From assembly GCA_015680685.1 (NCBI GenBank), contig MNCI01033300.1, forward strand, positions 369,415-416,160: 46,746 nt of DNA, written 5' to 3'. Below, in pieces: positions 22,012 to 32,035 of the stretch (positions within the stretch are counted from its first letter, which is position 1; the number at the start of each line of letters is the position of its first letter). This stretch comes from Gnetum montanum (lineage: Eukaryota > Streptophyta > Gnetopsida > Gnetales > Gnetaceae). The notes under the pieces are model-generated. The model saw only the letters and a list, made by a program, of their open reading frames with translations, did no database searches and was not told the DNA's origin. A program made the translations under genes and the position numbers.

Positions 22012-22234
22012 TTGAGTAATCGGGACGTAGCACTATGTTACCTTCTAAATCACACCATCACAACTATTCATCTTGGTGAAGGATAAAGGTAAATTCTGGT
22101 ACATACTCATCAGGATGAGCGTATACCATGCAAAACTGTTGGGGCACCGGTGGATCATCATGTGCACCCCACCTTCGATTGTTCATGATATCGAACCTAG
22201 TTGGTAAAGCACTATTATAAGAAGAAAGAGACAT
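22012..22234 (-). pseudogene. gag: Element B gag N-terminal stub
   Basis: Minus strand ATG at 22234 (MSLSSYNSALPTRFDIMNN), then PQQFCMVYAHPDEYVPEF and TFILHQDE, matching G and A. A stop follows the DE. At about 22012 the frame runs directly into RT sequence, so some 3-4 kb of gag, linker and protease known from A are missing. The joint is in ACTCAATCCTGAATT and shares a few bases with the RT-side text ATCCTGAACTC of A. Confidence 0.85.
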
Positions 22235-22351
22235 GATTGATTACTCGGTGTGCGGTACTCTTTTTTGGTGATTATAGGATAGTTAACTCTAAGGGTTCGT
22301 TCCAATGATGGAAGGATTTCTTAAGTTCTAATCAGCACACAAGCAACAAAA

Positions 22352-22369
22352 TCCCTGGCAACGGCGCCA
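22352..22369 (-). promoter_or_regulatory. Element B primer binding site
   Basis: On the minus strand TGGCGCCGTTGCCAGGGA, one mismatch to the tRNA-Asp complement; the best preserved PBS in the window. Confidence 0.92.
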
Positions 22370-22370
22370 A

Positions 22371-23223
22371 TGATGAGCGATAAGGTACCCCTATGCCCAA
22401 CCATATGAATATGAGCGTTCACGCGCAATCTGGTCAAACTCTGAGGATTAAGTGCTTATGCACCTACATAGAACAAGGATGAATTATGTAGCCATTGTCT
22501 TCCCAAGCTTACTTGTAAGGCATAATTGTATGGTTAAGTAAACTTGAGGTATATGATTTTTATGCTGTTTTTTATGTTTTCTATCTTGGTCTCCTAAGTG
22601 TATGTGTAATGAAAAGATTTAACTAACTAATGGATTTTTTGTAACTCTAATGTGAATCAAATCCTTACACCAACATTCGTTCCCACTCTCCAGACACATC
22701 CTGAACCAGTGTAACACTACTGAGATTACCAAATGCTAGTCGTTACTGGGTTACCAAGTGTTCCACGTATGCTCGAAGTGGTTGTGCTAAGTGTGCTAAT
22801 TCATTGATAATTGATAATTAATAATTCTATAGAAATAACATTAATTAACTACTAAAAGCATCAAATAATAGTAAATAACATTAAATGCAATAATTAAGCT
22901 ATCCTAAATGTTGCAAGGTTTATCAAAAAGTTCATCTTTATTTCTGGACAGCTTAGGTACACAATGCTTGAATAAATATCCATTCACTCTATGACTCCTA
23001 CTACGAGAAATTAGAAGTAATTCTAACTTTGGAATAGAAAAACTACAAGAGTTTAGCTAAGGGAATGAGAAAAAAACTACTTAAAACGAAGTACCCCTAT
23101 CTCTTATTTATAGATAACGAGATAGGTTCCCACATCGCGTGCCCAATATCGGGGATCCAGTGTTGATATCGCATATCTGATATCATGGATCCAATATCAG
23201 GTCGCTTATTTGGTGACTCATCA
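22371..23223 (-). repeat. Element B 5' LTR
   Basis: TGATGAGCGA...GACTCATCA on plus coordinates. TATA (minus) at 23104-23112, palindromes GCATATCTGATATCATGG and others at 23145-23200. Confidence 0.92.
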
Positions 23224-23366
23224 GTAGTTTATGAAATTTGAAAGGATTCAAAGGTTTGAACATGGTGTGGCTTCAAGGGGATTTGGTATTCTTTGTGCCT
23301 TTCTTTTTGCCTAGGTGCATGTGTGTTTTTATGGATTTCTTAACATTTTGTGTCAATCAATAAAAG
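23224..23366 (+). other. Element A fragment between the B and C insertions
   Basis: Starts with GTAGT (B target duplication) and ends with AAAAG (C target duplication, 23362-23366). CTTCAAGGGGATTTGG matches G 16786, so this is the continuing noncoding region of A. Confidence 0.85.
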
Positions 23367-24183
23367 TGATGAGTGGCGAGGTACCCCTACACTCAGCCAT
23401 ACGAATACTAGCATTTTATGCATGATCTGGTCGAACTTTGCATATGGACTAGTTATGATATCTAGATAATTATTCTTAGGTCATAGTTCGCTGTCTTCCC
23501 ATCTAGACTAGTGTTAACTTTGTCACATATGGTTTAGTCCAGAGTGAGGTGTATGATATGTTCCTATACTAATGCTACTCCTGGAGATAATGGAAAATAA
23601 TATTAACTAAGCTAAGAGAGAGAGGGTGAGAGAGAATCTAAGCTAGCCTAAGTGTGATGAGCATCTGTTCCTTAATCATCCGTACACATCTTAGACCTTG
23701 TGCACGACTACCACTAGGATTACCAAGCGCAGATCCTAGGTACGCTACTGGGTTACCAAGTAGTCACACTGAAATGCTCGTAATCAAGTCGTACTCATTC
23801 CACGTTTAACAAGAGTTTAGGATGAAGAGATATTAACTAAGAAAGTAGTAAATAATAATTAAATAAATAGTTAAGCTAAGTGAATGCTGCAATGATGAAG
23901 TAATCTTGATCTTTATTTCTGATCATGTGTGCGTCCAAGTACATCACACTCGAATATGGATGCCGTACAATTACAATCACCACATTGCAGGCATGCACTG
24001 GGAGGAAAGGGTTGAGAGATGTAAAAAGAAACTTTAATCTAACAATTCTAACTACTAACTTTCCAAAAAAAGATCCTATCGGATCTTTCTACCTCTTATT
24101 TATAGATGAGGAGATAAGTTGCGATATTGCGTATGCGATATCACATACGCGATATCGCGGTTAACTAAAATGGCAACTCATCA
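23367..24183 (-). repeat. Element C 3' LTR
   Basis: 817 bases. TATA (minus) at 24098-24106; GATATC palindromes GCGATATCACATACGCGATA and neighbours at 24120-24160. It differs from the 5' LTR at roughly one base in ten by eye, so the insertion is not recent. Confidence 0.93.
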
Positions 24184-24200
24184 TACCCCAATGACTAAGT
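24184..24200 (-). promoter_or_regulatory. Element C 3' polypurine tract
   Basis: Minus strand CTTAGTCATTGGGGTA just before the LTR. It shares the CTTAGTCRT lead-in with the internal polypurine-like motifs. Confidence 0.8.
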
Positions 24201-24374
24201 GAAAACTCATCCTCGAGTTACAGTGAGAAAAAGCTCCATTGATTACATAGTGGATAGGTATGGGATTATTGAATGGTCAGAATGGGTTCATGCCGTAGTG
24301 TGGAATCAAAACAAAATTGAGACACAACACAAGAAATGCAAAAGGAAATTCTATTGCTACAAAATTGATGGAAC

Positions 24375-27184
24375 TCATGTAGTTCCTAGTGGCAGTGGCT
24401 CCTCCATGGGTGCTTCTCCCTTGTCTTGTGCTCCAAGTCTTGGGACTTGATGGCGTTGAAGTATGGCTTGGAGTTTCTCCTCTTTGGTTCGGGGGTCTTG
24501 CATTGTCCATGCTAATGTTCCAATGTTTGATGGAGTCAGCAGTTTCCATGGGCAGGGTTGTTGTGGAAACATTTGATTTGCCTTGACAGACCAAGCCACA
24601 AACACCCATTGTTCCTCCTCGTAGGCTCTAGCTTTGTCTCTGTATTCTTGAAAATCCGCAAGCCATCGAGCCAAATCTGTTGCAACACCTTTGATTCCTT
24701 GGTAGCTTGGTTTCACCACCTTAAGTTTAGAATTTTCACTCTCCAGTTTTTGCAATATCTTCTTGCATTCTGCAAATTTTGCTTCATATTTGCTGTAGGT
24801 GGTAGCTACCTATTGTTTGAGCTCTGTTCTCAGGTGCCCTGCTGTTAACATGGTAAGGTTGGCATACCACAAGTTTGTCAACTCCATGTATTCTGTAAGA
24901 TCCTAGATCTGCAGGTCCCGATTCTTAACTTCTGCCTTGTGGGTGAAGGCATATGTGTCCAATATGGCTCACCAGTCTGTGTGTTGAACACTAATAACAT
25001 TGATGTGGCCCTTGGCCATATGGATCTCCTTCTCAATGATCTGTTTGTACATCCCCACTTGTCTCAGAAGTGCTCCTTTAGCATTTCATGTTGGTTAGCC
25101 TCATTTTGCCACACACTAATTTCGATAGTTGTCTTTTGGCGGATGGCGTGTACCTCCTCCATTGAGAGGATTCAATTCTCCCTGGCTAAACGACTCATGT
25201 CTTGGTTGACCTGAATGAATTGTTCTTGCAATTGATGAAAATTTTCTTCAAGAACATTCTTTTTCTTTTCCACAAAGGTCAACCGAAGGTTGTCGGCAAC
25301 GAGCTGCTTGTTTTCCCTTTGTAAGGCCTTAAGTGCCTTGTTATGCACATGAGTTTGCACCTGTGCTGCAAAGGCATCCCAAATAGCCTTCTCTTTTTCT
25401 TCTTCCACCTTCTTATTCTCCGTTAGTTGTTTGGTTAGTTGCTAGTTTTGAAATTTTCTAGTTGATCTGCGAGAACAAATTGCAAAGGGTCCCGCTGTGT
25501 TGCTTGTAGGGCCATGAGCCTTTCTTGCAATTTTTGCACCTCTGCTTCAGCATGCTCGGCCCTCACCTCTGTCAAGACTAGCTTTCCTTTGGTGGAAATG
25601 AGGTCTGATTGAATTGCCATAACATCTTGAGGGATGTCAAATAGGGATTTCATACTTGTACTATTTGTAGTAATTGATCAACTACATCCTCATGTTCCGC
25701 AGGAGTCATTGAGGTTCTTGCCAAAGTTTGAGCATCTTGTGCTCCTATGAGATCTTTTGGTGGCACAACAGGTACATTGAAAAATTCTTTGATGTGGTCT
25801 ACAACCACTTCTACAGCTCCTGCTGCATCCTAGTGCTGCATGACCACCACTGTGGCCCCTTCACTAGTTTCTAATTAGACTTGAAAAGATGCAGCATTTC
25901 CTGAGATCTGTTGTGACCAAGTGCTTTCCCTTCCTCTTGTATGAATTGATACTTCTCCCCTTGCATGATCAAAAGAAACCATGGGTTGTATGACATCGTC
26001 AATGACGAGGAAAAGGTTTGCATCATCACGACTCCCTCAACTGACCTTCTCAGCAATGGCCCTGAGATGGCTCATTGACAGTTTGTAATCTTATGGTGAT
26101 GGTGGTTGATCTTGGCCTGTGTTAGGCCTTGCTTCTTGTTATTGGCTGGGTCCCGTACTTGGAAGTTGGCTGGGTCCTGCAAGTTGAGTTTCAGCTGGCC
26201 CTACCATCTGTTCTTTTTCTTGTTCTAGTCCTAGCGTCTCACCAGTGATTTTCCTTGTAGCTAGTGGCTTTAACAATTTAGCATATGAAGCATTTTGGGC
26301 TTTTCAGAGGACATCATTAGTGTATCCCCTGATACCATCACGTCGGCACAACTTCCTGATAAGGCAAGGGAAGGGCAATGCCATCTTCCCTGTCTTCTAT
26401 TCCTTGAACTGCCTCAGGATCTCCGTAAAGTATAGATGAGGCAGGTTAGCATTAACCTTTCCCATCAGCACTACACATCCTCTTGCCACATATGTTGAAA
26501 TTATTTTTAAGCCCTTTTTGGGGAAGAGGTGATAAGTTCCTATTTTAAAATAAATCCTTTCTTCCATCGTCAATTCCCCAAATGTCTTATCTTCCTTGCC
26601 ATATGCCCTTTCCAACCAAACTCATCACACATTAAGGTCTGAATGGGTAGACAATTGAGCAACCTTGGGCATTGTATTCAGAAGGTTTAATACTTTTCAA
26701 ATGGCCTGAATAGAGAAGTCAATAGTCACATCACAAATGTTGACTGTGGTGCCTTGTTCTTTATTATGCCAAAATTGGTACATTTCCCCTAAGTACCAGG
26801 CACTGCTTTCAGAGAGGATAGGCCATAACGGGGACCCTGTGAGGTGATCCCTAACGGTCTCTAGAGAAAAATCTACAAACGATCCAAATCTTAACTCCAC
26901 AATCACTGCAATGAATGTGGACTTCTCGTGAATGGCCTGAACACAATCCTAGGGCAATGTAAGATGTTGTCCCTGTTCAGCCGCAACAGCCGCTCCTCCT
27001 TCTGCCTGTCTTGATTGTACAGTAGCAGGGTCCTCGTAGTGGATGCTAAATGATTGTTCCTCCTACTCTTCATGTTGTCTCGCAGTATCTTGTCTACCTT
27101 CTCTCCTAGGTTGTTTGCTTCCACCTTGAGTGTGACCTTCCTATTGTCCACATTTTGGGGCCATCTACAATCACACGGGGCCAA
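24375..27184 (-). pseudogene. ORF2 of element C: unknown protein with N-terminal globular and C-terminal coiled-coil parts
   Basis: About 935 codons on the minus strand, broken by several stops and frameshifts. Part 1 (27184-26300) reads VEANNLGEKVDKILRDN, VELRFGSFVDFSLETVRDHL, YLGEMYQFWHNKEQGTTVNI, then ERIYFKIGTYHLFPKKGLKI, VNANLPHLYFTEILRQFKE and MALPFPCLIRKLCRRDGI. The style recalls the uncharacterised 'putative plant transposon protein' family found after pol in plant elements; this is resemblance only. Part 2 (26300-25660) is Gln/Pro-rich and acidic. Part 3 (25653-24600) is heptad-like coiled coil (LTEVRAEHAEAEVQKLQERL, LQRENKQLVADNLRL, LEENFHQLQEQFIQVNQ, KKILQKLESENSKLKV). The tail ends MEEPLPLGTT-stop, and D keeps MEEPRLPEI-stop. 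No signal peptide, membrane span or enzyme motif is seen. The ATG after the splice-like site (27174) is one frame off the long frame, so the true start is uncertain. Confidence 0.65.
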
Positions 27185-27200
27185 GCGTTAGTAAGGTTTT
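27175..27200 (-). promoter_or_regulatory. 3' splice-like site with branch point before ORF2 (C)
   Basis: On the minus strand, CCTTACTAACG (complement at 27186-27196) contains a plant-like branch sequence CTAAC; 23 bases later GTGTGATTGTAG ends at 27175 and is followed by ATGG. A shows CTAAT then TTTTTGTGATTATAG at the same place with nearly the same spacing. A donor-like AAG/GTAAGA lies near 27225, but the intron would be too short for plants; a more distant donor is needed. Confidence 0.5.
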
Positions 27201-27452
27201 TTCCAAAGTTAAGTTATACCTTATTTCTTACCTTAATTAATTTATTTTATCTCTGTGTGATGTTTCCCAAAAGATTATAATAGTAAGTCCTTTTTTTACT
27301 TAGGTGGTTTCCAAATTTAGTTTCCTGGTATAACTAAGGGGATGAAATTATTTTTGACACATTTTATTCTTAATTTTTCAACTAATTATCCTTAAAGATG
27401 TCCTTTGGATGATGATGAATTTCAAAAATGTTATGCACTCTATGGTGTGTGC

Positions 27453-27740
27453 CCCTCCCCCACGACTAAGCTGAACACTCCAGGTTCAAATGGGTTCAGA
27501 CGGAATGAAAATCGGAGTTCCAGTGAGTGAGTTATGAGGATGAAAGCAAGGGTTGTGCAATCACAAGTTGTGAAGAGAAAATTGAAAAACTCCCCCCGTG
27601 TGAATAATTGAAAATGAGGTAAAGTGGCATGGGGGTCACATATATATAGCTTGACAGGATGCGATATCATGTACAATAAATTGCGTACACAATATTGCGT
27701 ACGTGATATCTCAGCTTTAGTGATATTGGGCATAATGAAA
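27453..27740 (-). promoter_or_regulatory. Internal U3-like promoter block and polypurine motif (C)
   Basis: Minus strand: GATATCACGTACGCAATATTG and ATGATATCGCATCC palindromes (27735-27660), TATATATA box (27641-27650), about 170 bases of leader, then CTTAGTCGTGGGGGAGGGG (27453-27471). It imitates the palindrome plus TATA layout of the LTRs but is not an LTR copy. It could be a private promoter for ORF2. Confidence 0.5.
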
Positions 27741-29079
27741 GATACCGAATTTTTTAAGATTTTTTTTTTGAAATTGACGTTGTAAACTTAGGACATTGGG
27801 CTGTCGTTAAGGGGTTCTAGGGTAATTCAATTAGTTCAAAAGGCACAAATAATTATGATGGTGTGGAATTTATCAATAAGGACCTCGGATGGAAGAAAAA
27901 GGCTATGTGATGGTTTATAGGGATGTGTGAATTGAAGGGATAGTAATAAGGGAAAGAATATGGTTGACAATACGCGGAGGGTAGTAGATGATGTGCGAAA
28001 GATGTCTTATCAGCGTAAATTACAAAAATTATGCAAGTGGGTCCTCCCCAAAGCAGGTTCCAACCTATAATGCCCTTGTGTAACCACACCTTAAAATGTC
28101 CGTAGGCACTAGAAGGGTTAAATGTAATCCACAAAACACACACATGTAAGTATCACCAAAATGAGGTAAGAATTTTATACTATACAAGACACAAGCTACA
28201 ATTACATGGACAACAAGGTGTGATGGACTACAAAAGGGAGTTGGGAGATTGGAACATGAGGTAACTAAGCTAGGGCATAGTGAATCCTGCGTGTAAAGCA
28301 TGATTAATGTGTCATTAACCCATCATTCCAAGATCAGGACCAAGTCCATTCCTCGGATCAGTGACACCGCATTGTTTCATCCCATGATGAATGACTATGA
28401 GAGTACCAGAATAACAAGGCATATGATCACTTGGCATTTTGTTCAAGGGAGGAGCGATTTTTGTTTTGTGGAACTTCCTTTTTTTTTTTCTTCTTTTCTT
28501 CTCTCTTTTTTTTTTGATTGTTGAATCCAGAGAAGCCGCCAACATTCAGGCATGGGTGCATGTCTTTCTAGTGGGACCCCCTAGAACAACATTGGATTTT
28601 TGAGTGCCTTTTGATTACTCTTACTCCCATTTTGCGTTAGATCTACAAGGATCTTAGTACAACCACGTTGTGTGATAACTCTCACAGACGTCACCAAAGA
28701 GAATCTGAAAGTCCCCTTGATGTCACACCCTAATCATTTCCTCTTGATCCATCCTTCTTCATTTCGGGTACAATGAACACAAAATAAATTTTAAGTTTTA
28801 AGAATGTTAGGAATATCATTGTACCCTCGAACAACACCTCTTATTTGTAGGATGGATGAGTGGGTGTAATGGGCTCACTGTCCAAATAATTGATCGTTCG
28901 AGACTCGATAAAATAGAACACACCTCAACCAATGAGCCACATGAGTGTTTTATTCATAGATGAGATTACTTGTAAAAAGATCAAGAGATAAAAAGATAAA
29001 AAGATAAAACAAGAAATTGAAAAATAAAAAACTGGAAAACAAAAAGTTGTAAAATTAAAGAAAATGAAAGATATTTATT
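27741..29079 (-). other. Element C conserved noncoding region
   Basis: No coding signal. On plus coordinates it holds GTGGGTCCTCCCCAAAGCAG (28037), CCTTGTGTAACCACACC (28074), CAGTGACACCGCATTG (28359) and GGCATGGGTGCATGTCTTTC (28549), all with counterparts in B, D, A and G. At 28960-29060 an A-rich run is the inverse of the T-rich stretch that follows pol in A and G, so gag joins directly to post-pol sequence. Confidence 0.7.
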
Positions 29080-29089
29080 AATCTTGCTT

Positions 29090-31079
29090 GTTATTAAAAT
29101 GGGGGATATCCCTCATAATTAAACGGTTGAGGATGAAAAGGATTAATAAATGAAAGATGAGGATCCTTGCATGTTGGAAATATTGAAACTTGGTCACACT
29201 TACCCCATTAGGGTTCACACACTTGATTATAGTAAGCATAGTGGGGCAATTTATGAGATGTGGTTCTCGAATAATGAGTTGACCCATTATGATACTTGGG
29301 ACCGTAAGATGGTATGCAAGGATCAAGATGTCTCTCTCCATGGTTGTATTCATTGGGCCATATGGTTGTTGGAGTGTTGATTGGTGGCCCTGATGAAGTA
29401 ACATGAGGCGTTGGGTTTGAAGAGAAGGATGCACCACAGTGCTGGTCTTGTGCTGAGTTGAAGGATGTAGTGGGCTTGGAATTGTGTTGTCCCTTCCTAC
29501 GGTCATGTTTAAAGAAGGGACGCTTTTGATGTTGAGGAGGCCTCTCACTGCTATTTGTAGTAGTAGCACAAGTAACATTCGTGGGTTTTTGCCGTGGTGC
29601 AGACACTTCAAGAACGGTTGGTGGTGACATAGAAGGAGGGAATGAATGAGAATGTTAAAATTTCGGAGAAGTGTAATGTACACAAGGTGGTGGTTCTGTT
29701 GAGGACATGGGTTGATAGTATTGAGGAGAATGATAATGCGACAAGATAGAGTATGTTGACCCAGTTGGGGAAACAGGATGTTGGACTAGATAAGCATTTG
29801 GATTCGGATAATATGAAGGGTGTCTTCAGTTTAGCGATGGTTTTCCCCACGACTGGGATTGTTGCCACTGTGATCGAACACAGTATCTCTGTATGAACTC
29901 TGGATGTAACATGCTTCCCCAATGCTCATATAAATGTAACAAGATGGGGCATTGGCCCTTGGGGTAATCATATAGGCAAATGTTGCATTCATATGTATGA
30001 TTGGCAGTTGAGCCCTTATCTTCCTCATCCCTTCTTTTCGATTTTCTAAGGATACTTTGTCCTTCTTCTCGGGCTGTCAAAACTCTATCTTCAATAATAT
30101 CAATATATTCTCCACACTTTTTATGCATCCATTCCAACATCTTATTAATCTTTTCCTCGACTTCTTCTAGTGATTGTTGTGTTGGCAAAGATAATTGTTC
30201 CTCCTTGAGATAGGTGGATTTCTCCTTTTTATGATTACGGACCTTTGTTAAGTTGAAACTTTGGTCCCGTTGATGTTTCTCAACACTCTCCCATCTAGCT
30301 GTTTCTCCTTCTTCTTTTGCTACCTACTTAATAAGCTCTTGGACTTGATGGGTTTGTAGTTCTTATAGTTGACCTTGGGCATACATCCCTAGGGTTTCTC
30401 TTGTTGCATCATGAAGCCCATCAATGATATGGTACATTAGCCTCTCCTTGGAGAACTCATGGCTTGGACAATTGTATAACAATGCATAATATCTTTCTAA
30501 GGCCATGTCCAAGGGTTCATGTTATGCTTGTGTCCACTCTTGGATTTGTTTCCTCAAGGTTGACACTCTTGCGTAGGTTTGATATCTTTTGTTAAAGAGT
30601 TCTACCATTGTTGGCCAATGTTGAATTGAATTTGGTTTTAACAACCTATACCATAATTTTCCTTGGCCAACGAGTGTTATAGGAAAGAGCTTGAGATTTT
30701 TTCAACCATCATCAATGTTGTTCCATGCACAGGCATCATAGAAGGCTTGTAAATGTTGTTGTGGATCTAAGTCATAGCCTCCTGAAAAATTGGGAAAGTT
30801 GTTTAAATCGAGCTTGGGTAGGTGGCTCTCTTTACAATGCCCACAGGAGATTCGAACAGCCTCTTGTATTTGCGTTAAGCTTGTAGTGGCCAGTAGGGGT
30901 TCATCGTCATCAAGTAAGTTATGCTTCTGTGCATTGGGATGATGTTGCCTTCATTTATGTTTATAAGAAACCCCCACCTTGGGTTGCGTACTCCAATCTT
31001 CATTGTCATATAGTTCGTTGGTTCTCCAATGAACTTCCTCACTAGATGTGGCATTATTATAGTCTTGTAGGAGAGGCAT
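29090..31079 (-). pseudogene. gag: Element C gag, broken
   Basis: Minus strand ATG at 31079: MPLLQDYNNATSSEEVHWR, then NELYDNEDWSTQPKVGVSY, TSLTQIQEAVRISCGHCKES, KLDLNNFPNFSGGYDLDPQQ, WYRLLKPNSIQHW, RYQTYARVSTLRKQIQEW and LGMYAQGQL as capsid core. A charged helix (EEVEEKINKMLEWMHKKCGE, near 30170-30110) precedes a Cys segment YECNICLYDYPKGQCPILLH (C-x2-C-x7-C) and a Pro/Tyr/Ser-rich tail. The N-terminus matches E (MPLLQHDNATLSEEVHWR) and lacks the SR-rich domain of A, G and D. Several stops (for example after SYKHK) and frameshifts. Ends near 29090 without running into protease. Confidence 0.85.
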
Positions 31080-31201
31080 GGTTATGAAATTATGTGTGAA
31101 TTTATATGTGACTTTTTATAATTATTTCTTCATAAAAGATATATTGTTAATTCCTATACAGCGACCTTGTATGATATAACTAATCTAGATAACTAGCACT
31201 G

Positions 31202-31219
31202 TCCCTAGCAATGGCACCA
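31202..31219 (-). promoter_or_regulatory. Element C primer binding site
   Basis: Minus strand TGGTGCCATTGCTAGGGA, a variant of the tRNA-Asp-complementary site, one base from the LTR. Confidence 0.88.
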
Positions 31220-31220
31220 A

Positions 31221-32035
31221 TGATGAGTGGTGAGGTACCCCTACACTCAACCATACAAATACGAGCGTTTCACTCATGATCTGGTCAAACTCCATAGATG
31301 AACTAGTTATAATATCTAGATAGTTATTCTTAGGTCGCAGTTCACTGTCTTCCCATCTAGACTAGTGTTAGCTTTGTCACGTATGGTTTAGTCCAGAGTG
31401 AGGTGTATGATGTGTTCCTATACTAATGCTACTCCTGGAGATAATGGAAAATAATATTAATTAAGCTAAGAGAGAGAGGTTGAGAGAGAATCTAAGCTAG
31501 CCTAAGTGTGATGAGCATTCGTTCCTCAATCATTTGTACACATCTTGGACCTTGTGCACGACTACCACTAGGATTACAAGCGCAAATCCTAGGTAGGCTA
31601 CTGGGTTACCAAGTAGTCACACTTAAATGCTCGTAATCAAGTCTTACTCATTTTGCGTTTAACAGGAGTTTAGGGTGAAGAGATATTAACTAAGAAAGTA
31701 GTAAATAATAATTAAATAATTAATTAATCTAAGTGAATGCTGCAATGATGAAGTAATCTCGATCTTTATTTCTGGTCATGTGCGTGTCCAAGTATGTCAC
31801 ACTCAAATAAGGATACTGTACAATTACAATCATGACATTGCGGGCATGCACTGGAAGGAAAGGGTTGAGAGATGGAAAAAGAAACTTTAATCTAAAAATT
31901 TTAACTACTAACTTCCCAAAAAAACTCCTATTAGATCTATCTACCTCTTATTTATAGATGAAGAGACAGGCTATGATATCGCATACGCGATATCACATAT
32001 GTGATATCGCGGTTAACTAAAATGGTGACTCATCC
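31221..32035 (-). repeat. Element C 5' LTR
   Basis: TGATGAGTGG...GACTCATCC; the last base is C instead of A. TATA (minus) 31947-31957, GATATC palindromes 31972-32012. Confidence 0.93.

Larger units (their letters stand above)
9957..23223 (-). mobile_element. Element B: LTR retrotransposon nested in A, gag-protease deleted
   Basis: Minus-strand element with 3' LTR 9957-10802 and 5' LTR 22371-23223. The perfect 5-bp duplication GTAGT flanks it (9952-9956 and 23224-23228). It carries PBS, a gag N-terminal stub, RT, RNase H, integrase and the conserved noncoding region. Most of gag and all protease are missing at a junction near 22011. Element G is inserted at 12055-18420; without G the element is about 6.9 kb. 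Confidence 0.93.
23367..32035 (-). mobile_element. Element C: pol-less LTR retrotransposon with gag and a long extra ORF, nested in A
   Basis: LTRs 23367-24183 and 31221-32035; perfect duplication AAAAG (23362-23366 and 32036-32040). Minus-strand order: LTR, PBS, gag (31079-29090), conserved noncoding region, internal promoter-like block, splice-like site, ORF2 (27184-24375), polypurine tract, LTR. No protease, RT, RNase H or integrase text is found anywhere in it. D has the same order, so lack of pol looks ancestral for this group and mobilisation would depend on another element. Confidence 0.92.

Noticed and set aside
24389-25214. Plus-strand frames over ORF2 of C
   Set aside because: Antisense shadows of the coiled-coil frame; no conservation in D.
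29078-29683. 201-codon minus-strand frame in C
   Set aside because: Overlaps the Pro/Ser/Thr-rich gag tail in another frame; homology to D and A supports the gag frame, although the final 30 codons may use this frame after a frameshift.
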